Of a DNA stretch of 64,000 bases, positions 36,509 through 45,354 are shown piece by piece (the stretch's first letter is position 1; each line of letters starts with the position of its first letter). Below the pieces are notes generated by a model. That model saw nothing but the letters and a program-made list of their open reading frames with translations, made no database searches and was not told the DNA's origin. The stretch covers positions 1 through 64,000 of the forward strand of contig JBASWL010000224.1 in assembly GCA_049276455.1 (NCBI GenBank), given 5' to 3'. Both the position numbers and the translations under genes were made by a program. The stretch comes from Georgfuchsia sp049276455. Lineage in GTDB: Bacteria; Pseudomonadota; Gammaproteobacteria; Burkholderiales; Rhodocyclaceae.

Positions 36509-36646
36509 GTCCTGCCGTTTGATGGTCCAGGGGTTGCCGGATTGTCGCATTGCCTCTTGATCAAGAGCAATGCTGTTTTGATTTCGCCCCTGCCGGCCAT
36601 GGAACGCGAGTTAAAATCGCCTGCAAATAAACGCAAGGGAGAAGCC

Positions 36647-38698
36647 ATGGCTCGCTATGCCACAGAAGCGATTCGCAGCATTGCCCTGGTAGGCCACGGA
36701 GGTGCCGGCAAGACCACGCTCACCGAAGCTCTGCTCCACACTGCCGGCGCGATTGCCGCGCGTGGCGCGGTGGACAAGGGCAGCACGGTCTGCGATTTCG
36801 ATGCGCAGGAAAAGGCCGCCGGACATTCGCTGAATTCGGCCCTGGTGAATTTCGCCTGGGAGGATGTGCATCTGCACCTGATCGACACGCCGGGCTATCC
36901 CGATTTCTCCGGCCCAGCCCTGGCGGCGCTGGCCGGGGTGGACACGGCAGTCGTGGTGGTGAACGCGCAGACCGGCATCGAGCTTGCCACCGAGCGCATG
37001 ATGCGTGCCGCCGCCGCGCGCAATCTGGCGCGCATGATCGTGATCAACAAGATCGATGCCGACAACCTCGACCTGCCCGGTCTCGTCGCCGAGCTGCGCG
37101 AGCGCTTTGGCAAGCAATGCATGCTGCTCGACCTGCCCGCCCATGATCGCCGCGATGTGGTGGAGGTGCTGGAACACGACAGCGGCGATGCGGATTTCGA
37201 TTCGGTGCAGCAGGCGCATCGCGCCCTCATCGATCAACTGGTGGAAGAAGACGAAGACCTGCTGGCCCGCTATCTGGAAGAGGGGGCCGATCCCGGCGCA
37301 AGCGAACTGCATGCGTCGTTCGAGAAGGCGTTGCGAGAAGGTCACCTGGTCCCGATCCTGTTTGTCTCGGCGAAAAGCGGCGCCGGCTTGCCACAACTGC
37401 TTCACGCCCTGGCGGCGCTGGCGCCGAATCCTGCAGAGGGCAATCCGCCACCCTTTTATCGCGGCGAACCCGGCACAAAGGGCGAAGCCTTCCATGCCGA
37501 GCCGGATCCCGCACGTCATGTGCTGGCCCATGTCTTCAAGATGATGGCCGACCCCTACATGGGCAACGTCGCCATGTTCCGCGTCCATCAGGGCACGATC
37601 CGGCGCGACAGCCAGCTCTTCGTAGGCGATGGCAAAAGGCCGTTCAAGGTCGGTCATTTGTATCAGTTGCAGGGCAAGGATTATGTCGAGGTGGACGAGC
37701 TGTTACCGGGCGATCTTGGCGCCATCGCCAAGGTGGAGGACATTGTCTTCGACTGCGTGCTGCACGATTCGCACGACGAGGACCACATCCACCTCAAACC
37801 GCTGGAATTTCCGCGGCCGATGCAGGGCCTGGCGGTGGAAACCCGGCGCAAGGGCGATGAGCAGCGCCTGTTTGATACCTTGAACAAACTGGTGCTGGAA
37901 GATCCCTGCTTCGAGATCGAACGCCACCCGACGACCCACGAGACCGTGATTCGCGGCCTTGGCGAAATGCATTTGCGCTGCAAGCTGGAACGGCTGGCGA
38001 GCCTGTACAAGCTGGAGCTGGATACGCAGCCGCCCAAGATTCCCTACCGGGAAACGGTGACGGCACCGGCCGAGGGCCACCACCGCCACAAGAAGCAATC
38101 CGGCGGCGCCGGCCAGTTCGGCGAGGTCTTCCTGCGGCTGGAACCGCTGGCGCGTGGCGATGGCTTTGAATTTGTCGATCAGGTGAAGGGTGGCGTCATC
38201 CCCGGCGTCTTCATCCCCTCGGTGGAAAAAGGTGTGCATCAGGCGCTGGCTGATGGCGTCATCGCCGGCTTTCAGGTGGTCGATCTGCGCGTCATCGTGT
38301 ATGACGGCAAGAGCCATCCAGTGGATGGCAAGGATGTCGCCTTCTTCACCGCCGGGCGCAAGGCGGCGGCCGCCGCGATTCGTGCTGCCCATCCCATAAT
38401 CCTTGAACCCATCGCCACCATTGAGGTGGTGACGCCGGAATCCGCGATGGGCGACATTGCCGGCGATCTCTCCAGCCGGCGCGGCCATGTCACTGGTACT
38501 CAGCCCCGCGGTCATGGCAACGTGGTGGTGAGCGGGGAAGTGCCGCTGTCGGAAATCGCCGACTATGCCTCGCGGCTCAAATCGCTCACCGGCGGCAAGG
38601 GCAGCTACAACATCGACCTGGCGCGTTATGCCGCGGTGCCACCGCAGACGCAGAGGAAACTCAGCGACAGCTTCCGGCCACAGGAAGAGGAAGACTGA
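36647..38698 (+). CDS. EF-G-like translational GTPase (EFG-II type)
   Basis: A 683-residue elongation-factor-G paralogue. G-domain motifs are GHGGAGKTTLTEA (G1), DTPGYPDFSG (G3) and NKIDADNLDLPG (G4). Domains II to V follow, with QGLAVETRRKGDEQRL, GLGEMHL, the SGGAGQFGEV stretch of domain IV and the C-terminal AMGDIAGDLSSRRGHVTGTQPRG. It lacks the linked rpsL-rpsG-tuf context, so it is probably a secondary EF-G with a specialised role. ATG 36647 follows AAGGGAGAAGCC; the frame is open far upstream (from 35591), but that part overlaps the YeeE genes and is not protein-like. Confidence 0.92.
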   Translation: MARYATEAIRSIALVGHGGAGKTTLTEALLHTAGAIAARGAVDKGSTVCDFDAQEKAAGHSLNSALVNFAWEDVHLHLIDTPGYPDFSGPALAALAGVDTAVVVVNAQTGIELATERMMRAAAARNLARMIVINKIDADNLDLPGLVAELRERFGKQCMLLDLPAHDRRDVVEVLEHDSGDADFDSVQQAHRALIDQLVEEDEDLLARYLEEGADPGASELHASFEKALREGHLVPILFVSAKSGAGLPQLLHALAALAPNPAEGNPPPFYRGEPGTKGEAFHAEPDPARHVLAHVFKMMADPYMGNVAMFRVHQGTIRRDSQLFVGDGKRPFKVGHLYQLQGKDYVEVDELLPGDLGAIAKVEDIVFDCVLHDSHDEDHIHLKPLEFPRPMQGLAVETRRKGDEQRLFDTLNKLVLEDPCFEIERHPTTHETVIRGLGEMHLRCKLERLASLYKLELDTQPPKIPYRETVTAPAEGHHRHKKQSGGAGQFGEVFLRLEPLARGDGFEFVDQVKGGVIPGVFIPSVEKGVHQALADGVIAGFQVVDLRVIVYDGKSHPVDGKDVAFFTAGRKAAAAAIRAAHPIILEPIATIEVVTPESAMGDIAGDLSSRRGHVTGTQPRGHGNVVVSGEVPLSEIADYASRLKSLTGGKGSYNIDLARYAAVPPQTQRKLSDSFRPQEEED

Positions 38699-38700
38699 CG

Positions 38701-38850
38701 CTACTTGCCCTGGTAACGATGCACGATGCGTCCCATTTTTGCGGCGAGGGCTTTCTTTTGATTGCCTTTTGACGGCGTGAGCTGTTTGAGCGCCGGGTTC
38801 TTGACGGTGCCGGGTTGCCGAGGAGTTTTGCGCTGGGGCAGGTTCGTCAT
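38701..38850 (-). CDS. Small basic protein of unknown function
   Basis: A 49-residue open frame, too short for most gene tracks, beginning MTNLPQRKTPRQPGTVKNPA and ending in GRIVHRYQGK. It is strongly basic (Lys/Arg clusters), has no membrane segment, and lies 17 bases downstream of fadB on the same strand. No good Shine-Dalgarno site is visible, and coding evidence is only the amino acid composition, so it is tentative. Confidence 0.4.
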   Translation of the reverse strand: MTNLPQRKTPRQPGTVKNPALKQLTPSKGNQKKALAAKMGRIVHRYQGK

Positions 38851-38867
38851 GACGCTACACAACGTGC

Positions 38868-41054
38868 TCATGCCGCACTTGCCGGCATAGGGTAAAACAG
38901 TTCGCTCTTTTCCGCCCTTTGCCTGAGCCAGGCCGAGGGCCGGAAGCGTTCTCCATAGCGATCAGCCAGGCGGTCGCATTCCTTGACAAAGGCCGCCATG
39001 CCGACGGTTTCGATGAAGGACAGAGCGCCGCCCGTCCACGCCGGGAAACCGATGCCGAGGATGGAACCGATGTCGGCATCGGCAGGATGCTCGACCACGC
39101 CTGCCTCAAGACAGCGCGCCGCTTCGAGCGCCTGGATATAGAGCAGGCGCGTCTTGACTTCCTCCACCTCGGGTTGTGCGGCCTTGACCGGAAAATGCTT
39201 GGCCAGACCGGGCCACAAGCCCTTCATGCGGCCATCGGCAAGCGGTGCCGCCTTGTCGGCGGCATAGTCGTAATATCCGGCGCCACCGCGGCGGCCGATG
39301 CGATGCAGTTCATTGACCATCATTTCCAGGACGGCGAAGACGCGCGGTAAATCCGGACTCGCCATGTTTCCATCGGTGATGTTTTGTTCAATCACCTTCA
39401 ACTGCAACTCCAGCGTGATCTCGTCGCTGACTGCGAGCGGGCCGACCGGCATGCCGGCCATACGCCCTGCATTTTCGATCAGCGCCGGGGCAACGCCTTC
39501 CTCCAGCATCAGCACGCCTTCCTGGAAGAAGGCGACGAATAGCCTGTTGACATAGAAGCCGGGGCTGTCGTTGACCACGATGGGCGTCTTCTTTATCTGC
39601 GCCACGTAATCCAGCGCACGGGCCAATGTGACCTGACTGGTTTTTCTGCCGACGATGACTTCGACCAGCGGCATCTTGTCGACAGGCGAGAAGAAATGCA
39701 GCCCGATGAAATCCTGCGGCTTTGGATACGCTTCCGCCAGGCCGGTGATCGGCAGTGTCGACGTGTTGCTGGCGAAGATGGCGGTTTCCGGCATGGCCGC
39801 CGCAGCTTTCGCGGTGACCCCCTTCTTGACGGCACGGTTCTCGAATACCGCCTCGATCACCAGATCGCAAGCGGCCAGATCGGCATAATCCGTGGTGGGT
39901 TTGATGCGCGCCAGCTGGGCGGCGACTTTTTCCGGCGTGGTCTTGCCGCGATCCAGATTCTTCTGCAACAGCTTGACCGAATACTGCTTGCCCTTTTCGG
40001 CCTGCTCGATGGTGCTGTCGAGCAGCACGACGTCAATGCCAGCGGCGGCCGAAACATGGGCGATGCCTGCGCCCATCATGCCGGCACCGAGGATGCCAAG
40101 CTTCTGCACTTTTGATTTCGCCACACCCTCGGGTCTGCGCACCAGTTTGTCGGCAGTGCCTTTGTTGATGAACAGGGTGCGCATCAGGTTGCGCGCGACC
40201 ACGCCCGAGAGAAGTTGTCCGAAGTACTTGGACTCGATGCGCAGCCCGACGTCCATCTGCCGCTGTGTGCCTTCATAAATGCAGGACAGAATGGCCAGTG
40301 GCGCGGGATAGTTGCGCTGCGTGGTCTGCGCCACGATGGCCGTGCCGGCGATAAAGCTGCGCGGGGCGTGGTGCGCCAATGCGCCGGCGCCGCCGGGAAT
40401 CCGGTAGCCTTTGTCATCCCAGGGTTGTGTGGCATTGGGTGAAGTGAGCAGCCACTGGCGCGCTTTCTCTACCACTTCAGTGCTCTTGGCTACGGCATGA
40501 ACCAGACCCAGCTTCAGGGCCTCGCGGGCCGGAAGGTGCTTGCCCAGCAACAAAAACTGCAACGATGGTTCGATGCCGATCAGGCGTGGTACGCGCTGGG
40601 TGCCGCCACCGCCAGGGAGCAGTCCGAGGTTGACCTCGGGCTGGCCGACGCTGGCGTCTTCGGCAAGCACGCGGTAGTGGCAGGCCAGCGCGATTTCGAA
40701 GCCGCCGCCCAGAGCCACGCCGTTTATGGCGCAAGCGAAGGGTTTGCCGCAGGTCTCAAGCCGGCGAAATATTTTGCTGAGATGTCCGCTAAGTGCCGCC
40801 CCTTCCTTTGCCGAAATGCCCTGGTCGAATGACTCGGCCAGTTGCCTGATGTCGGCGCCGGCGATGAAGGAGCCGGCCTTGCCCGAGGTGAGGATGGCGC
40901 CCTTGACGGCGGCATCCGCCGCGACGGTTTCGACGGCTTGTGCCAGTTCGCTCTGGAATTCCGGCGTCAGCACGTTCATCGGCCGGCCGGGCAGATCGAA
41001 CACGATGAGGGCGATACCGTCCTTGTCGACGGAGAGGGTCAGGCAGGTTTGCAT
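38868..41054 (-). CDS. fadB: Fatty-acid oxidation complex alpha subunit (enoyl-CoA hydratase / 3-hydroxyacyl-CoA dehydrogenase)
   Basis: Bifunctional beta-oxidation enzyme. The 728-residue protein has an N-terminal crotonase domain (SGKAGSFIAGADIRQLAES oxyanion-hole region, GVALGGGFEIALACHYR and QPEVNLGLLPGGGGTQRVPRL) and then an NAD-binding dehydrogenase domain (LGILGAGMMGAGIAHVSAAAGIDVVLLD, GLHFFSPVDKMPLVEV, NDSPGFYVNRLF). ATG 41054 is chosen because GAAGGGAGCTCAC precedes it; longer starts overlap the thiolase gene. It follows the thiolase gene by 17 bases. Confidence 0.94.
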   Translation of the reverse strand: MQTCLTLSVDKDGIALIVFDLPGRPMNVLTPEFQSELAQAVETVAADAAVKGAILTSGKAGSFIAGADIRQLAESFDQGISAKEGAALSGHLSKIFRRLETCGKPFACAINGVALGGGFEIALACHYRVLAEDASVGQPEVNLGLLPGGGGTQRVPRLIGIEPSLQFLLLGKHLPAREALKLGLVHAVAKSTEVVEKARQWLLTSPNATQPWDDKGYRIPGGAGALAHHAPRSFIAGTAIVAQTTQRNYPAPLAILSCIYEGTQRQMDVGLRIESKYFGQLLSGVVARNLMRTLFINKGTADKLVRRPEGVAKSKVQKLGILGAGMMGAGIAHVSAAAGIDVVLLDSTIEQAEKGKQYSVKLLQKNLDRGKTTPEKVAAQLARIKPTTDYADLAACDLVIEAVFENRAVKKGVTAKAAAAMPETAIFASNTSTLPITGLAEAYPKPQDFIGLHFFSPVDKMPLVEVIVGRKTSQVTLARALDYVAQIKKTPIVVNDSPGFYVNRLFVAFFQEGVLMLEEGVAPALIENAGRMAGMPVGPLAVSDEITLELQLKVIEQNITDGNMASPDLPRVFAVLEMMVNELHRIGRRGGAGYYDYAADKAAPLADGRMKGLWPGLAKHFPVKAAQPEVEEVKTRLLYIQALEAARCLEAGVVEHPADADIGSILGIGFPAWTGGALSFIETVGMAAFVKECDRLADRYGERFRPSAWLRQRAEKSELFYPMPASAA

Positions 41055-41071
41055 GTGAGCTCCCTTCGTCA

Positions 41072-42280
41072 TCAAACGCGCTCGATGATGGTGGCCGTCG
41101 CCATGCCGGCGGCGGCGCACAAGGTGATCAGGGCGGTGTTCAGATTGCGCCGTTCGAGTTCGTCCAGCACCGTACCAAGCAGCATCGCGCCGGTGGCGCC
41201 CAGTGGGTGCCCCATGGCAATGGCGCCGCCATTGACATTGACCTTGTCCGGCGCAAGTTCGAGTTCGCGCAGATAGCGCAGCACGACGGATGCGAAGGCC
41301 TCATTGACCTCGAACAGGTCGATGTCGGCGAGCGTCATGCCGGCGCGCTTGAGTACTTTTCGGGTGCAGGCCGCGGGCCCGGTCAACATGATGGTCGGCT
41401 CGCTGCCGATCGAGGCATAGGTACGAACGCGCGCACGCGGCTTGAGGCCGGCACTGTTGCCGAAATCCTTGCTGCCGACGAGGACTGCCGCGGCGCCATC
41501 CACGATGCCGCTGGAATTGCCGCCAGTATGGACATGATGGATGTATTCCAGTTGGGGGTAGCGTTGCAGCGCGACGCTGTCGAAGCCGCCCTGTTCGCCC
41601 ATCATCTGGAACGCGGGCTTCAGCCCGGCGAGGCTCTCCAGCGTGGTGCCGGGACGCATATGCTCATCTTGGTCCAGCACCACGTCGCCAAGGACGTCGC
41701 GCACAGGCACGATGGATTTCCGGAACCAGCCCTTTTCCCACGACAGGGCTGTGCGGCGCTGGCTTTCTGCGGCATAGGCGTCAACATCGGCGCGGCTGTA
41801 GCCGTCCAGGGTGGCGATGAGGTCGGCGCTGATTCCCTGCGGTACGTAGCATGTCTTCGAGGCGACCTGGGGATCGTTCGACCAGGCGCCGCCGTCAAGG
41901 GTCGGCTGGAATTGCGACATGGACTCCACGCCACCGGCGACAATTGCCTTGGCAAAACCGGCGGCTACCTGCGCGGTTGCCAGATTTACTGCTTCAAGAC
42001 CGGAGGGGCAAAAGCGGCTGATCTGAATGCCGGGCACTTCCTCGGCATAGCCGGCGACCAGCGCGGCGACGCGCGCAATATCCGCGCCCTGGTCGCCGAT
42101 CGGCATGACGCATCCCAGAATGACATCGTCGACCAGCGCGGTATCCATGTGGTTGCGGTCGCGTATCGCAGCCAGTGTCTGTGCTGCGAGTTGAATGGGA
42201 GGGATTTCGTAGAGGGCGCCATCCGGGCGGCCTTTGCCGCGAGGGGTACGCACATGATCGTAGATATAGGCTTCAGACAC
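41072..42280 (-). CDS. Acetyl-CoA acetyltransferase (thiolase), FadA-type partner
   Basis: Thiolase that cleaves 3-ketoacyl-CoA. The 402-residue protein has the nucleophile motif FCPSGLEAVNLAT (Cys near 89), AGGVESMSQ, the NGGAIAMGHPLGATGAML block with the catalytic His, and the C-terminal LCAAAGMATATIIERV with the acid/base Cys. Start 42280 is followed by sequence typical of the family (AYIYDHVRTPRGKGRPDG). With fadB it forms a beta-oxidation pair, transcribed thiolase first. Confidence 0.93.
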   Translation of the reverse strand: MSEAYIYDHVRTPRGKGRPDGALYEIPPIQLAAQTLAAIRDRNHMDTALVDDVILGCVMPIGDQGADIARVAALVAGYAEEVPGIQISRFCPSGLEAVNLATAQVAAGFAKAIVAGGVESMSQFQPTLDGGAWSNDPQVASKTCYVPQGISADLIATLDGYSRADVDAYAAESQRRTALSWEKGWFRKSIVPVRDVLGDVVLDQDEHMRPGTTLESLAGLKPAFQMMGEQGGFDSVALQRYPQLEYIHHVHTGGNSSGIVDGAAAVLVGSKDFGNSAGLKPRARVRTYASIGSEPTIMLTGPAACTRKVLKRAGMTLADIDLFEVNEAFASVVLRYLRELELAPDKVNVNGGAIAMGHPLGATGAMLLGTVLDELERRNLNTALITLCAAAGMATATIIERV

Positions 42281-42387
42281 AGTTGACTCCTGTGATGTTG
42301 GTGCACACCGGTCGATCGTGAAGCATTTTGCCAGCCGCGGGCTTTCGGTCTTGTCCCTCGGCAGTCTTCAGTGTAGTCGATCAGAGA

Positions 42388-43053
42388 TCAGCCGACTACG
42401 CGCAGCAGGGAAGCGGCAGCAAGATCGCCGATGCGCGACAGATACAGCGTGCCCATGTCGGGGTAGAAGCGGTAGGAATCTTCGCTGGCGAGCACGAGCA
42501 TTCCGAAGCAGGCGCCGCCGAAGCCCTGCTCGCGCAGCGGAATCTGCGTCAGGGAACGGATCGGCGTGTTGCGTTCACCGAACCACAACACGGCCTCCTG
42601 GCTATCTGCCGGGCCGCAGTACGGGTGAAGAAGGCTGCTGGCGACCAGCTTGATGGTATCGGACACCGGCAAGAACTCTTCCGCCGTTTCGGCGTCGCCC
42701 GCGGCAACGCCCCACAGACGCACGGCGACACAGGGCACGGCAAAAGTGACCGTCAAGTGGGTATATAGGGCTCCGACTGCCCGCGACAGGTCAGTGGCGC
42801 CTTGCAGGTCGACAGCGAGGCGGTGCACCTTCTCGGCGATGATGTCGTTTTCCTCGCCGAAGCCGATCAACTCGCCAAGCTTGCCTTCGAGCAGCTTTAC
42901 CTTGTCGCGCAGCAGACCGACCTGGCGTTCAACCAGCGATACCGCACTGGCGCCATGCGTGTTGGAAAAATTCATCTCGGCCAACAGTTCGGCATGGTCG
43001 ATGAAGAAGTCAGGATGTGTGTGCAGAAAGCTGGCAACTTCGTCGGCAGTCAT
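42388..43053 (-). CDS. DUF484 family protein
   Basis: A 221-residue DUF484 protein, a GAF-like domain protein of unknown function usually found between dapF and xerC. Visible are EVASFLHTHPDFFIDHAELLAEM, VSLVERQVGLLRDKVKLLE and the C-terminal GGACFGMLVLASEDSYRFYPDMGTLYLSRIGDLAAASL. Start 43053 has GGAGG just before it. Here xerC does not follow; the thiolase gene follows after 107 bases. The 106 bases to dapF contain a small GCGGGC-GAA-GCCCGC hairpin. Confidence 0.9.
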   Translation of the reverse strand: MTADEVASFLHTHPDFFIDHAELLAEMNFSNTHGASAVSLVERQVGLLRDKVKLLEGKLGELIGFGEENDIIAEKVHRLAVDLQGATDLSRAVGALYTHLTVTFAVPCVAVRLWGVAAGDAETAEEFLPVSDTIKLVASSLLHPYCGPADSQEAVLWFGERNTPIRSLTQIPLREQGFGGACFGMLVLASEDSYRFYPDMGTLYLSRIGDLAAASLLRVVG

Positions 43054-43159
43054 GGTTCCTCCGCAGGGCAGTCCCAAGGAGGAACAGCCAGTACATGGAG
43101 CGGGCGAAGCCCGCGAACAATCGTCACTCCCTTCGAGAAGGGGGATGGGGAGATGGAGG

Positions 43160-44014
43160 TCACAGATCCTCCGGTAATTCGATTTCACCTTCAAAGACGG
43201 TAACGGCAGGGCCGGTCATCAGTACTGGCTGTCCCGGCCCGTTCCATGCGATGGACAATTCACCGCCGCGCATGCCGACGCGCACCGGCGAATCAAGCAG
43301 ACCGAGCCGGATGCCGGCCACTGCGGCGGCGCAGGCACCCGTGCCGCAGGCCATGGTTTCGCCGGCGCCGCGCTCATAGACGCGCAGGCGTATCGCGTGG
43401 CGGTCGGCCACCTGCATGAAACCCGCATTTACCCGTTGTGGAAAGCGTGCGTGCACTTCGATCAATGGGCCCTCAGTGGCAACCAGTGCGGTATCGACAT
43501 CACTTACCACTTGAACCGCATGCGGATTGCCCATCGACACAACGCTGATGTCGATGTCGTATCCGCTTTCGTCAATGCCGAGCTGCAAGGCGTGCACTTC
43601 GGCTTCCACATTGCTCAAAAAGGGGATTTCATTCGGCGCAAAACGCGGCACGCCCATGTCGACAGTGACTGCGCCATTGTCCTCAAGCCGTGGCGAGATG
43701 ATGCCTGAACGTGTTTCCACTTTTATTTCGTGCTTGTCCGTCAGCCCGTGATCGATCACGTAACGCACGAAACAGCGCGCACCGTTGCCGCATTGTTCGA
43801 CCTCACCGCCATCGGCATTGAATATCCGATAGCGAAAGTCGATGCCGGGTAGCGTCGCTTTCTCGACGACGAGGATCTGGTCGCAGCCGATGCCGAAATG
43901 GCGGTCGGCAATAAAACGCGCCTGTGCCGGGTCTGGCACGAAGCGCTGGTTGATGGCATCGAGCACGACGAAGTCGTTGCCGAGACCGTGCATTTTTGTG
44001 AAGCGGATTTTCAT
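43160..44014 (-). CDS. dapF: Diaminopimelate epimerase
   Basis: Converts LL- to meso-diaminopimelate for lysine and peptidoglycan. The 284-residue protein contains the paired catalytic cysteines, in QCGNGARCFVRY and MACGTGACAAAVA, plus the N-terminal KMHGLGNDFVVLDA. It overlaps the CoA-binding-protein stop by four bases and is followed by DUF484. Confidence 0.96.
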   Translation of the reverse strand: MKIRFTKMHGLGNDFVVLDAINQRFVPDPAQARFIADRHFGIGCDQILVVEKATLPGIDFRYRIFNADGGEVEQCGNGARCFVRYVIDHGLTDKHEIKVETRSGIISPRLEDNGAVTVDMGVPRFAPNEIPFLSNVEAEVHALQLGIDESGYDIDISVVSMGNPHAVQVVSDVDTALVATEGPLIEVHARFPQRVNAGFMQVADRHAIRLRVYERGAGETMACGTGACAAAVAGIRLGLLDSPVRVGMRGGELSIAWNGPGQPVLMTGPAVTVFEGEIELPEDL

Positions 44015-44421
44015 TCCAGCAATCCTTGGTCACGCAATGTGCAGCGATCCATGATGACTGTCATCCCTGCGGCCTGCGCACGCAATGCGGCGGCTTCATT
44101 GATCACGCCCTCCTGCAACCAGAGGTTTTTCACACCCCGTGCAATGCAGTTATCGACGATGGCATCGACCGCCGCCGGTTGACGGAACACATCGACAAGG
44201 TCTGGCACCTCGGGCAAGTCGGCGACACAAGCGTAGGCTTTTTCGCCGAGCCCTTCACTGATCTCCGGGCGCACCGGAATGATGCGGTAGCCGCGCGCCT
44301 GCAAGCCTGCCGCGACGCGGTGGCTGGGCCGTTGCGGCTTGGGCGAATAGCCGACGATGGCGACGGTTTTCGCACTCCGCAACAAGTTGCGTATTTCGTC
44401 GAGGGAAGGATTGGCAAACAT
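44011..44421 (-). CDS. CoA-binding domain protein (YccU-type)
   Basis: A 136-residue Rossmann-fold CoA-binding protein. The motif AIVGYSPKPQRPSHRVAAGLQARGYRIIPVRPE with VFRQPAAV and GVKNLWLQEGVINEAA follows the YccU pattern. It may bind CoA or an acyl-CoA but has no assigned reaction. It is encoded between the second lpxL-type gene and dapF. Confidence 0.85.
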   Translation of the reverse strand: MFANPSLDEIRNLLRSAKTVAIVGYSPKPQRPSHRVAAGLQARGYRIIPVRPEISEGLGEKAYACVADLPEVPDLVDVFRQPAAVDAIVDNCIARGVKNLWLQEGVINEAAALRAQAAGMTVIMDRCTLRDQGLLE

Positions 44422-44469
44422 GGGCTAATGGTAATCGCTGGTATCTCATGCAATGCTGCGAGACGCGGC

Positions 44470-45354
44470 TCAATAAACCCCTTTTTCTCCGGGCGGCCGC
44501 GTCTTGAAACGCTTGTGCGACCACAAATACTGCTCGGGCATTTTCATTACCTCGGCTTCGATCAAGGCGTTCATGCGTCGCGTATCGGCTTCCAGGCTCT
44601 CGCCGGGGAAGTCTTTCCAGGCCGGCATCAGGGTGATGTCATAGCCGTATTGGGTCATTTGGGTGATACAGGGCACGACATTGGCGCGGGACAATTTGGC
44701 CAGCCGCGATACGCCGGTGATGGTGGCTGCGGGCACGCCGAAGAACGGTACGAAGACGGCATCCTTGGCACCGAAGTCCATGTCCGGCAGATAAAAGAAG
44801 GTGTAGCCATCCTTGAGGGCCTTGAGCACCCGGCGCACGCCGTCCTGTCGAGAGAGCAGCAGGGGGTCGTTGAAGCGCATTCGCCCAGCGTAAAACTGTG
44901 CGTCAAAGACCGGATTTTTCAGGCGCGAGTAAATGCTGACCCCACGCGTCATTGTGGATATCAACACGCCGGCGGCGTCCAAGCCGATGAAGTGCGGCGC
45001 CAGCAGGATGGTTGGCGTGCCGGCAGCATCCTTGAGGTGTTCGCGGCCATTTATCCGGATCAGACGATTTAGTCTTCGCTCGGACGACCACCAGAAATAG
45101 GCACGATCCAGCGTCGAACAGGCGAAACCAATGAAGTGGCGGCGAGTGATGGAACGCCGCCATGAATCGTCCTGCTGCGGAAAGCACAGGCGCAGATTGG
45201 TCATCACAATCTGTCGCCGTTCCGGGATTGCCAAATAGAGCAGGATGCCAAGCAAGGCGCCAAGCATTCTCGTTACGCGCAGCGGCAGCCAGTGCAACAG
45301 CCACATCAGTGCCAGCGTCAAGTAGCTAAATAAGCGGCTTATCAGGGAAGTCAT
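44470..45354 (-). CDS. LpxL/HtrB-type lipid A acyltransferase (second copy)
   Basis: Inner-membrane lysophospholipid acyltransferase (LpxL family, COG1560) that adds secondary acyl chains to lipid A. The 294-residue protein starts MTSLISRLFSYLTLALMWLLHWLP (membrane anchor) and has the H-x4-D catalytic box APHFIGLDAAG. Further conserved blocks are SRLKNPVFDA, YLPDMDFGAKDAVFVPFFGVPAATITG, and YLWSHKRFKTRPPGE at the C-terminus. Start 45354 overlaps the stop of the first copy (ATGA). The open frame to 45978 runs through the neighbouring gene and is not used. Confidence 0.92.
   Translation of the reverse strand: MTSLISRLFSYLTLALMWLLHWLPLRVTRMLGALLGILLYLAIPERRQIVMTNLRLCFPQQDDSWRRSITRRHFIGFACSTLDRAYFWWSSERRLNRLIRINGREHLKDAAGTPTILLAPHFIGLDAAGVLISTMTRGVSIYSRLKNPVFDAQFYAGRMRFNDPLLLSRQDGVRRVLKALKDGYTFFYLPDMDFGAKDAVFVPFFGVPAATITGVSRLAKLSRANVVPCITQMTQYGYDITLMPAWKDFPGESLEADTRRMNALIEAEVMKMPEQYLWSHKRFKTRPPGEKGVY

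Noticed and set aside
35591..36646. Upstream extension of the EF-G-like frame
   Set aside because: Pro/Arg-rich translation opposite to the YeeE genes; the GTPase starts with a good ribosome site at 36647.
43100..43114. GCGGGC-GAA-GCCCGC hairpin upstream of DUF484
   Set aside because: Short and without a T run; not enough to call a terminator.
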